Assembly: GCA_946902875.1 (NCBI GenBank)
Contig: OX336350.1
Coordinates: 18,838,048-18,902,047 of the forward strand
DNA: 64,000 bases
Reading direction: 5' to 3'
DNA from: Nematopogon swammerdamellus
Taxonomy: Eukaryota > Arthropoda > Insecta > Lepidoptera > Adelidae
Position numbers and translations under genes: made by a program. This document shows positions 42,401-53,800 of this stretch, piece by piece. The first letter of the stretch is position 1. Each line of letters opens with the position of its first letter. The notes under the pieces were generated by a model. The model was not told the DNA's origin. It did no database searches and was given only the letters and a program-made list of their open reading frames with translations.

Positions 42401-45400
42401 TTGTACATCAGAATAACATACAAGCTATATGCCATCACACTAAATAGCCTTAGGGCTCAGCAGTATCAAATAAAGTATAGTATGGCCGGGAGAGAGAGAA
42501 TATAAAAGACAAGAAAAACAAAAGCCTATCAACGTCACATAAAAACTTCAATTTCGAATTCTGTTCTTTTTTTTTTAATCCACGCGGACGAAGTCACGGG
42601 CGAAAGCTAGTGGTTCATATTTGCGGAAGATCACTATGATTGGGTGGCTACGTGGCTAGAACCTGGGCTACTGAATTCATAAGAAGAAGCGAGATCGAAC
42701 CGTGCGACAACAAAGGGCTGATTGATGATGACGACGATGACAATATGAAGATGACGACGAGTACGATGAAGATGATGGCGATGATGACGATGGCAATATT
42801 AAGATAATGACGACGACGATGATGAAGGTTATGATGACAACGACGATGATGATCCCGATGATGATGACGAGGACGATGCCGATTAAGATGATTATGCCTA
42901 TGATAATGACGATGACGACCATAGTGATGATGGCGATGATAATTGTAACGACGACGACATCGATGATGATGATGCCGATGATGACGGTGATGACGACGAC
43001 AAAGATGATGTTTATGCCAACAACAATGAAGATGACGACGATTACGACGGCGGCGGCAACGTTGACGACGATGATGACGATGTTGATGAAGAGCATAACA
43101 ATGATGACGATGATGATGATAATAGTGGTGTCTCACTTACTTTAGGTTGAATAATCTGAGCGAAGTGGTAGAGTCGGCCGTGCTCAGCTGCCGAACATCC
43201 TCCATTATGTCGTTGAGTGCGCACTCTTTTTGATTTTCTGGGTCAAACTGGAAAGTTGGGGATTTTTGAAGCAATAAATATTATAATGACTTCAAATCAA
43301 AGTTATTGAAATGAAAGAATTTACAATATGAATAAAATACATAAAACTATACTAGAATAAATTAAGACTAAAAATAACATAATGTTAAAGTAAAAGTTCC
43401 CCAGTTCCATCCATAACTAGGTGTGAGAACTCCATGCCGGAAGTACAGTTCCGACAACGAACTGTGCCGGCGAAGCTTCTCTCCCTAGACACCAGGAAGG
43501 CGAGTGGGCCGGATAGGATTTCTGCATAGGTGATGAAACGGTGTGCTCCCGAGCTGGCCTACCCCACTGGGTAACAGGCAATCATATTTTAGAAAAGATA
43601 GGTTATCTATATGACATTCAGTGCTCACACATGGCACGTCCTTGAAAAGTTGAGAGGAAGAATTATAAAGTGATGCGCCGACTCGAATAGTCTTATTCCA
43701 ATTATTAGAATTAGCGCAGAATCTCATTACACACGACGGCATTTTCGATGTGTTAGCGGCTCGTGGTTAGCGGTCCGAACGCGTGCGTAGTTGGTGGGCG
43801 ACTAACTTCAGACAGGACTGTTGTCTTGTATTGAATGTGCCGCTTGGGAGCTCAGATAACCTATCTACCTCCTTTTAACTTATAATATCATTGGTAACAG
43901 GTGTGAAGAAAGCAGCATGGTGGTGCTGGTGTGAACTCACGTCGGCCATAACTGCAATGACTGCCAGTCCATCCGAGTAGGTGATTGCCTTCTCCATAGT
44001 GAGGTTGCTGCGACAGTGTACCAAGTGCATCTCTAACGGCATTCTGCAAAGAAGAATTTGAGGTTTTATAACACATCATCATAGTCATTTTGTCAGCCTC
44101 GATAGCTCAGTGGTGCAGACAGTCGACTGTCGCTATTGATTTTGAAGCAACGCTGAGCGCGGTTAGTACTTGGATGGGTGACCGCTCGACCGTTGGAGGC
44201 TGACCGTGGCTCGGATTCCACGTAAAACTGTAGGCCCCTTCCCTTCTTACCTTACTAGGTGGTAGGGTTCAACCCGCCCGGGTTGGTACGGTAACACTAA
44301 ATGAAAGATTATTCAACCTAAAGTAAGTGAGACACCACTATTATCATCATCATCGTCATCATCGTTATGCTCTTCATCAACATCGTCATCATCGTCGTCA
44401 ACGTTGCCGCCGCCGTCGTAATCGTCATCATCGTCATTGTTGTTGGCATAAACATCATCTTTGTCGTCGTCATCACCGTCATCATCGGCATCATCATCAT
44501 CGATGTCGTCGTCGGTCGAAACGGCTATGTAAATAGTTTGTGTTTTCCGTCCAGTTCAGTGTAGCTGCCACGACCGAAGGGAAGCACTGACATTGCACCT
44601 AGTTCACCCGGTGTCATGGGCTGACATCACGGATGTTGTAAGTGATGTAGCCAACCGTGTCAGTTTCCATAAAAAAAGCATCAATAGGTCAATCCGCCGA
44701 CGCACCTCGCGACGCACCAAAGTAGTCGATATAGGTCACCGAGTGGCTAATCACAAGTGGCACGTGCTTTGGCCCCTCCGACGCAGCCACTCATACACGA
44801 TTACATAAAAAAAGTGGCAGTGGGCTGGGCACGTTAGGCGAAGAGGCGGCGACCGTTGGAGTAACCGTGTCCTAAACTGGCTGCCGTGGATTTGTGGAAA
44901 GACCATCCGCCAGCTGCGACGACGACATTAAGTATATCGTTTGCGGAAAGCAGTGGTTTCTGTACCGCTGAAGGCCGGGAGGACTGGAGGAAAATTGGAG
45001 AGGCGTATGTCCAGCAGTGGTACGCGTACACGCTGACTGACTGAGGGCAGGTTGATTGGAAGAAATGACTTTAGTGGAAATATGTTTAAAGGCGTAATAT
45101 TTAACTTGCGTTTGTTTTTGTTTGTTTTTTTTTTAATATTGTTTTGGGTAGACTGATTATTTCCCGAATAAATTAAATAAATAAATAAATTACTTCCAAA
45201 ATTGTAAGGGATGATTCTGGAGATAAAATGAACAACATCGGCGTTTTTTTAAATAAAAAAAATGATGTTTCTCATACATTTTTGTGGCGATCAATTTTAA
45301 AAAAATTTCAGGATCTTGAGCTTTTTTTATTAAAAAAAAAGCCCAAGTGCGAGTCGAACTCGCGCACCGAGGGTTCCGTATCACCATGTCATGGTCAGCG

Positions 45401-47795
45401 CCACCCACGCCGTCTATGGCGTGTTTTATGAAATGCTTCATATTAAGTAGTTAAAATTCATGATTAGTTAACATGCTTCATACTCTTTTCTGTAGATGGC
45501 GCGCATACACTTTTTAGCTTCTTATATGGGGACCCCGTGAATTTTTTTACTTTTTCTTATTTTTATTATTTCTTGTTATATCGGCCATAATAAGACATAT
45601 TATTCTGTGAAAATTTCAACTGGCTACCTATTACGGTTCAAGAGACACAACACTCGGACAGACGGCTATTACGGTTCAAAAGACACAACACTCTGACAGA
45701 CGGACAGACAGACAGATGGCGTAGGCTTAGTAATAGGGCACGACGGATACGGAACCCTAAAAATTACGAAGGCCAAATTTCTTTACTAGATATCTAGAAT
45801 GAACCGATTAAACTTTTTGAAGTCATTGCTGAATCCACGCTGAGTAATTTCACTCAATGTGGACGATTTGATTGGGTCACCAATTACGTGTGCACACGTA
45901 CGGGATACCGGAGCTCAGCTATTTATAGCCAGCGTTCTCTGTCGTCAAGTGATAAGACTGGACAGGCAATGTGGTTCGAAAATTTGACGTCCCCGCACAT
46001 AGTCAGGATGGCCGAGCGGTCTAAGGCGCTGCGTTCAGGTCGCAGTCCACTTCTGTGGGCGTGGGTTCGAATCCCACTTCTGACAGGTTTTTTTTTAGAT
46101 TTTTTTTTTATTTAGTACAGTTTTTATGTAATCCGGTATAAAAAAAAACCAGCCAAATGCGAATCGGAATAGCGGACTGTGGTTTCCGCACCACAAAAAA
46201 AAAGTAGAAAAAACACGTTTCTTGTATGCGTTGCGTTACGTTGTAGTTTGACGTCTGGTACAACGGAGACCAGACGTCGGCTCCAGGAACTCCCGCAGTT
46301 CCTGAAGAAGCCCCTGACGTAGCGGGCGAAACGTCGACTTATGTAAGTACACCTACTGTTAATCCAAAAACTTAAAAATGAATATGATGTTATATCCGCC
46401 AAAATAACACATATTCTGTGAAAATTTCAACCGTCTAGTTGTTACGTTTCCAAAGATGGAGACGGAGACGGAGACGGAGACGGAGACGGAGATGGAGACG
46501 GAGACGGATACAGAGACAGAGACAGAGACAGAGACAGAGACAGAGACAGAGACAGAGACAGAGACAGAGACAGAGACATGTACCGTGTGGGGCCGGTACT
46601 TTAAAAGAATAGCCCCACTGCATCTCTCCCCGTGTATGTCGTAAGAGGGGACTAAGGGATATGACTCCCTTCTTATATTACTAGGTGGTAGGGTTTAACC
46701 CGCCCGGGTTGGTACCACCGCACTGAATGAAAGGTCGGTTGAAACGGCTATGTAAATAGTTTGTGCTTTCCGTCTAGTTCAGTGTAGCCGGCACGACCGA
46801 AGGAAAGCACTGACGTGGCACCAGTTCACCCGGTGTTATGGGCTGACATCACGGATGTTGTAGGTGATGTAGCCAACCGTGTCAGTTTCCAAAAAAAAAA
46901 AAAAAAGAGACAGAGACAGAGATAGAGATAGAGACAGAGATATAAATAAATATAGAGACAGACATAGAGAAAGACATAGAGATAGAGACAGAGACAGAGA
47001 CAAAGACAGATACAGAGATAGATATAGATACACAGACAGCGATAGAGACAGATACAGAGATAGAGATAGAGACAGACATAGAGATAGAGACACAGACAGA
47101 GACGAGACAGAGAAAGAGACAGAGATATAGATAAATATAGAGACACACATAGAAACAGACATAGAGATAGAGACAGAGACAGAGACAGATACGGAGATAG
47201 ATATAGATACACAGACAGAGATATAGACATATACAGAGATAGAGATAGAGACAGACATAGAGACAGAGACAGAGACGAGACAGAGACAGAGATATAGATA
47301 AATATAGAGACAGACATAGAGATAGAGATAGAAATAGAGATAAAGATAGAGAGTAGAGATAGTGATAAATTAATCGAATTGATGACTTTTGAAATCGATT
47401 AAAAATGATGGCTTACCTTTTGCCATCGAACGTGTGCTCACTGGGCCAGTGGAAGTGCAGTGAATGCAGGATGTAGACGTGGTTCAGAGGTCCGCATTGG
47501 AGTTGAGGAAAGGAGACCGCCCCTTCAATCTCCATAGGGTACCAAGTCACTGTGCAGTAAACATTTACATAATATTTAGCAACAATGATTTATTATTTCC
47601 TTATTTCCTTTTCCTTCCTTATTCCTTATTCCTTTCCTTCCTTTCCTTACCTATAACCTATAATAAAATCCAACGTCTGCTTTCTGTCTGAGTGTCTGAG
47701 TGTCTGAGTGTATGTCTGTCTGTCGGCTTATAACTCGAGAACCACTGAACCGATTTTTAACCCCCGACGAAAAAAACGGAGGGGTGTTATAAGTT

Positions 47796-47844
<49 letters not shown>

Positions 47845-50800
47845 TGTCTGTGGCATCGTAGCTCCCAAACGGATGGACCGATTTGGATGCGGTTTTTTTT
47901 ATTAGGAAGCCTGTTTAATCGGGATGGTTCTTAGCTATGTTTGTAATCAAGTAATAAAGTAATTAAGTAATAAAAAAAATAATTATCTTAAAAAGTGGAC
48001 CGATTTGCATGCGGTTTTTTTTAAAAAGCTTCAAATAAAAGTTAAATTACAAATTTAAAAAACCCCCGACTCTTAAAAAGTCAAAAATAATTTCCGTTTA
48101 CTTACTTAAAGGAGTCGGGGGACCGCTAAGTAAATTAAATATAAAGACTCAAAAGTTGGCGGGAATTTACTTAGCGGTCTACCGACTCCTTTAAGTAAGT
48201 AAACGGAAATTATTTTTGACTTTTTAAGAGTCGGGGGTTTTTTAAATTTGTAATTTAACTTTTTAATTAAAAAAAATCTACGGATAGCTTTATTCTTCCC
48301 ATCAACTATAGGCTACTTACTATCACGCTAAATGGCTTATGAGGTTAGCAGTGAAGTGAAATATGAGAGCGGGCGGAGCCGCAGGCACAGCTAGTAGTAG
48401 CTCTTATAAATTCGCTCTAAGTAAGTGCAAAAAACCGGCCAAGTTCGAATCGGACTCACGCACCGAGTGTTTCGCACCTCAAACAAAAACGTCGAAAAAA
48501 CAAGTTTCTTGCATGGGGACCCTCCTCAATTTTTCACTTTTTTAAATTTTTTTATTAAGTAAACTTCAAACCAAAAAAAATAAGTTCATGTCCAAAACAT
48601 TATGAATTTGTTCATAATTATTTTTTTTATTTTTTTATGGAAACTGACACGGTTGGCTACATCACCTACAACATCCGTGATGTCAGCCCATAACACCGGG
48701 TGTACTTGGTGCCACGTCAGTGCTTCCCTTCGGTCGTGCCGGCTACACTGAACTGGATGGAAAGCACAAACTATTTACATAGCCGTTTCGACCGACCTTT
48801 CATTCAGTGCGGTGGTACCAACCCGGGCGGGTTAAACCCTACCACCTAGTAATATAATAAGAGAGTCTTATCCCTTAGTCGCCTTTATAATTATATAAGT
48901 ACATTCTACACATCCTGGGAACCATCCCGGGGACGACGCCCCTTGAGGAAATATATAATTTATACGTTAGTTTTTAGTTATAATTTTTTTTTAATTAGAT
49001 ATATTTGTCTATTTAATTTGATAGGTAGTTATAGTTTGTGTAATTTCTGTATGTTTAATTCAATAAAGTTTTAATATTGTTCTACACATACAAAAAGCAA
49101 CAATCTATATTTTGTTTACGCGGGCATGATGATAAAAATTACGATTCATTTTATATTTACAGAAAACTATTTGTTGTTATATCCGCCAAAATAATTAGAT
49201 GTTCTGTGAAAATTTCAACCGGCTAGCCATTACGGTTCCAAAGATACAGCAGTAGATAGAGATAGAGATAGAGATAGAGACAGAGACAGATACAGAGACA
49301 GAGGAAGAGACAGAGACAGAGATAGATTATATGAGAGACAGAGATAAATTAATTGCAGCAGCGCTACTAACCACAGCGTCCATCATTTTCACCACTCATC
49401 CACACTTTCTCATAATTCTGAAGCTTGAGTGGCGACCCCTTCAGCTGGTCCACTTTTGCGGTGACGAGGTTGATGGGAGACTGATGTGTCCCCACGCGGC
49501 AGAGCGGAGACCATGTGGTTTCATCTGCGCAATATTATGTACAGTTAAAATCTTTATTTATTTTTAATTGGAAAAATGCAAATCGAAAATCTTTGGAAAA
49601 AATACATCCAGACCAGGATTTGAACCTGGGTCTCTGTCTGGTCTCTGGGCTTGAGCCGCCAACGCGATAACCAACTACACCACCGGGCCGTTACATTATC
49701 TGAAAATTTGGAGATAATATGTAACGGCCCGGTGGTGTGGTTATCGCGTTGGCGGCTCAAGCCAGAGACCCAGGTTCAAATCCTGGTCGGGATGTATTTT
49801 TTCCAATGATTTTCGATTTGAATTTTTCTAATTAAAAAGGGTGTAAAAACGGCGAGTACATTAAATTTAGGAAATGATTATTGGGATCAAGAGTAACAAA
49901 AAAGTCAAATAACTTTTTTCTGAATTCCCTTTAAATAAAAAGTTACACTTTTCATACAAACTAATTGATTATTTTAGTGTAAAAATGATCTAATGACAAC
50001 TGGGCGGCGCGGATGGGGGAAGAGCGGGTGAGACGTGAGCGCCTCGGATGGAGGTGTTGGCGGGAGGGGCGGGGGTTAGCTTTGTGAGTGGAGGACCGGA
50101 GGTCGGCAGGCGGAGGGTGCGGAGCGGCAACAACGCGTTAAATTACACTAGACGATAACATACATTTCAAAAATTCATATCTCGAAAACTATACACTTTA
50201 GAGAAAAACTTTACTTGCTTTTTTGTCTAGGAAAAACATGAGGATTGCGCTGGCGAAATTAATGTACTCGCCGTTTTAACACCCTGTATAAAGCGTGTAC
50301 GTGCTTAGTACTAACATAAACATAAAATTCTTTATTTATTTATTCTTTATTCATCATCCATACACTGCACTCGGAACGCACTCCCTGCTCATCTATTACC
50401 TCCCGAGTACAGCCAAGGGGTTTTCGAAAGGGGCGTGAAAAGGCTCCTGTCAGGCCGACATGGCATTCGCTATCACCGTGCATCACAGAATGTCCATAGG
50501 TATCGTTAGGCACCGACGAGTAGGTGAAACGATGCCACATGTCGCGCTTTCCATAAAAAAACATCCCTGAAATTTCAAACCGAAGCATCATCAATGTACT
50601 ATTATATTACTAATAATAAATCTGTAAGGGATGGTCATGCAGTAAATTACTTTGTTTTATGAGATACTGCGTTTGTAGACTCTATGTATGATACTAAAAC
50701 TAAATTGACGATTTTTAGAAATATTTTCTGTATGTATGTATCATGGTCCTCCATAACTCCGATCATTAGAATTCGATGAAACTTGGTGCAAGCACATTGC

Positions 50801-53800
50801 GACACAGGATAGGTGAAATAGAATTTAGTTGCGGTTAGATGTGGCTCTCATAAAAACCGAATTGTTCCGCGCGCCGAAATAAAGGTACCGTACCGGGATT
50901 ACTCTTACTTACTTTCTTCGTTATACACGGTGTTGCAGTTGCCCCCGTAATATTTTTAACTGACATAAGGGGGTTATTCTATATGTGAAAGTAAACAACT
51001 TCTGTGAAGAAAAAAAATTTTTTGAATAAAAAAAAATTATTTTTTCCATACAAATTTTAAATGCCTATTCTCAAAATGTAACGAGAAAAAAAATTTTTTT
51101 TTCTTCAAATAAAAAAGTCGTAGAACAAACGTTCTTCTATTTCACGTACAGAATCATCCCCTTTCGGGTTTTACGGTTGGGGTTGCAACACCGTGTATAC
51201 AGGATGTTTGGTAATTCGATACATTCCTTCTAAGGGATCATTCTAGAGCAAATTTGCAACAAATTTGTCCCAATAAACAATGGGTCTAAAATCAATAGTT
51301 TTTGAGTTATTTAGGTTTTAATTTTTTTTTTTAATGTTCTGTCTTGTTACCAAAAAATGATAATTATAAAATAACTACTCCACTCTGGGTACTTAATCAG
51401 CTATTTTCTAATAGCTGATGAATGAGAGACTACTTTAAAAAAATATGTGCGCTGAAAATATCCGTAATCTCAGAAATAAAAGGTCATAAATCACTCGTTA
51501 TGCAAAAAAAACCACAACATTTATTTAAATCGAAGAGGATTACTAAAAAAAATTGTATGACACGTGGCATGCAAATTATGGAAAAAACTTCACAATTTCA
51601 TAAGCTTTCAGAAAAGGTACAAATGTTGTACACGTGCACACAAGTTACATTTCTTTATCAGATATCAAGTATCAGACTAGTGCTCAAAATGAACGAAAAA
51701 TGAAACATCTGACACAGAGAGAACGTTTACTCGGGATCGGCCGTCAGACCGAAGGCTGATGACCGGACCAGGTTATTCCGCCTGAAGATGAGGAGGAAGT
51801 ATTGGAGTTTTCAGTCAGAACAGATCCTACTACTTCAATTAGAGCTGCAGCCAGGCACTTTGGATTAAGCCAGTGGCGAGAACTTCGATTTGTCCGTCCA
51901 CAAAATCTTACTTAAATAATTGCGGTTCTCTAGGTCGATGTTTATCATAGAACGACAAAAATCCATCCTTCTAGCAGGATCTCCCTCGGTTAATACTGCG
52001 ATTTCTCGGAGGCGCCGGTATGTCCCAGAAAACACTCTTACATTAGGTATACGACGATCAGGGTAAGGATGCGCTTATTCCCTTTGTGCCGCAGCGTCAA
52101 CGCTGCCGTCGCAAAATCCATAGCAAAACAGAATATCAGCGTATTCTTCACGAGTGAATGCAGCCATTACTGCAGGCACAACTCAAAAATATCGAACAAT
52201 TTATAACAACAACAAGGAATCAACAACGTGGAATTCGTTTTACTAATTACTAATTTACTAATTTTGGCGAGAGATAAAACGGACGATCCCGAGTAAACGT
52301 TCTCTCTGTGTCAGACGTTTCATTTTTCGTTCATTTTGAGCACGAGTCTGATACTTGATATCTGAAAAAAAATTTAACTTGTGTGCACGTGTACAACATT
52401 TGTACCTTTTCTGAAAGCTTATGAAATTGTAAAGTTTTTCCCATAATTTGCATGCCACGTGTCATAAAATTTTTTTTAGTAATCCTCTTCGGTTTAAATA
52501 AATTTTGTGTTTTTTTTTTGCATAACCAGTAATTTATGACCTTTTATTTCTGAGATTACGGATATTTTGGGCGCACATATTTTTTTAAAGTAGTCTCTCA
52601 TTCGTCAGCTATTAGAAAATAGCTGCTTTAGTACCTAGAGTGGAGTAGTTATTTTATAATTATCATTTTTTGGTAACAGGACAGAAAATTTCAAAAAAAA
52701 AATTGAAACCTAAATAACTCAAAAACTAATCATTTTCGACCCATAGTTTGTTGGGACAAATTTATTGCAAATTAGCTCTAGAATGACCCCTTAGAAGGAA
52801 TGTATCGAATTACCAAACAACCTGTATATTTCACGCGAGCGGAGCCGCGGGAACAAGCTATTAATATATAATATTATATTTATATATATATATATATATA
52901 ATGTTTTTTATATATTTTATGTCTGTTTTCATTTTCTCATAAGTACCTGGATCGTCGACGTATTTCCACCGCTGGTTCTGGCCGCCGCCCGCTGCGACCA
53001 AGCCTGCAAAATAACCCGTCATTATTATCTTATTAACTTAACTTAACTTAACTTAACTTAACCCTCCCAACGCCGTCACTTATCTTCAAGGATTCAACAT
53101 TTCAAAGAGGTAATTAGAAAAGTCGTAATGAGTTAATTGAAACAAGTGTAGCAGAAGAAACGTTAACTTTTTTTAATTTAATTTAATTTTAGCGCTTTAG
53201 AGCCTCGAATTGTACCGTGTGGGGGCGGTACTTTAAAAGAATATCCCCACTGCATCTCTCCCCGTGTATGTCGTAAAAGGCTACTAAGGGATATGACTCC
53301 CTTCTTATATTACTAGGTGGTAGGGTTTAACCGGCCCGGGGTTGGTACCACCACACTGAATGAAAGGTCGGAAAGGAAATAGTTTGTGTTTTCCGTCCAG
53401 TTCAGTGTAGCCAGCACGACCGAGGAAAGCACTGACGTGGCACCAAGTTCACCCGGTGTTAGGGGCTGACATCACGGATCTATTCGAGGATCTATTATTT
53501 CATCTTTAGTTTTTTTTTTTTTTATGGAAACTGACAGGATTGGCTACATCACCTACAACATCCGTGATGTCAGCCTATAACACCGGGTGAACTTGGTGCC
53601 ACGTCAGTGCTTCCAGTGCTTACGAGCATAACTACACCAACACCATTGTCCGGTGTTTAAATGATGGCAAAATTGGAAAAACATTTATATAGTTCCCCAT
53701 ACATTCTGTCGTTAGGTATTTACGAAAATATATGGAGGAGTATCCGTACATGAAAAGAGGACGTACATCAAAAGCGGAACCCTTATAGAAAATCTTGGAA

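Larger units (their letters stand above)
50591..52860 (+). mobile_element. Helitron carrying two nested DNA elements
   Basis: 5' end A|TCAATGTACTATTATATT then ACTAATAATAAATCTGTAAG. 3' end CACGCGAGCGGAGCCGCGGG and AACAAGCTA, which has lost the final G. Between ACTTACTTTCTTCG (50920) and TATTTCACGCGAGC (52826) lie a MITE and a Tc1/mariner-like element. The copy at 59036-59320 lacks both. Confidence 0.8.

Noticed and set aside
42648..43145. Frames with runs of His, Ile, Met/Thr or Asp (also 44318-44564)
   Set aside because: They come from the GAT/GAC trinucleotide repeat and its inverted copy.
43485..43742. THAP zinc-finger start (MPSCVMRFCANSNN) on the minus strand
   Set aside because: Cys spacing at the start fits, but the later Cys-His and AVPTIF-type residues are absent and there are no further copies or exons.
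46826..47317. 163-codon Ser/Leu/Val/Tyr-rich minus-strand frame
   Set aside because: It is a shadow of the GACAGA/GATAGA microsatellite.
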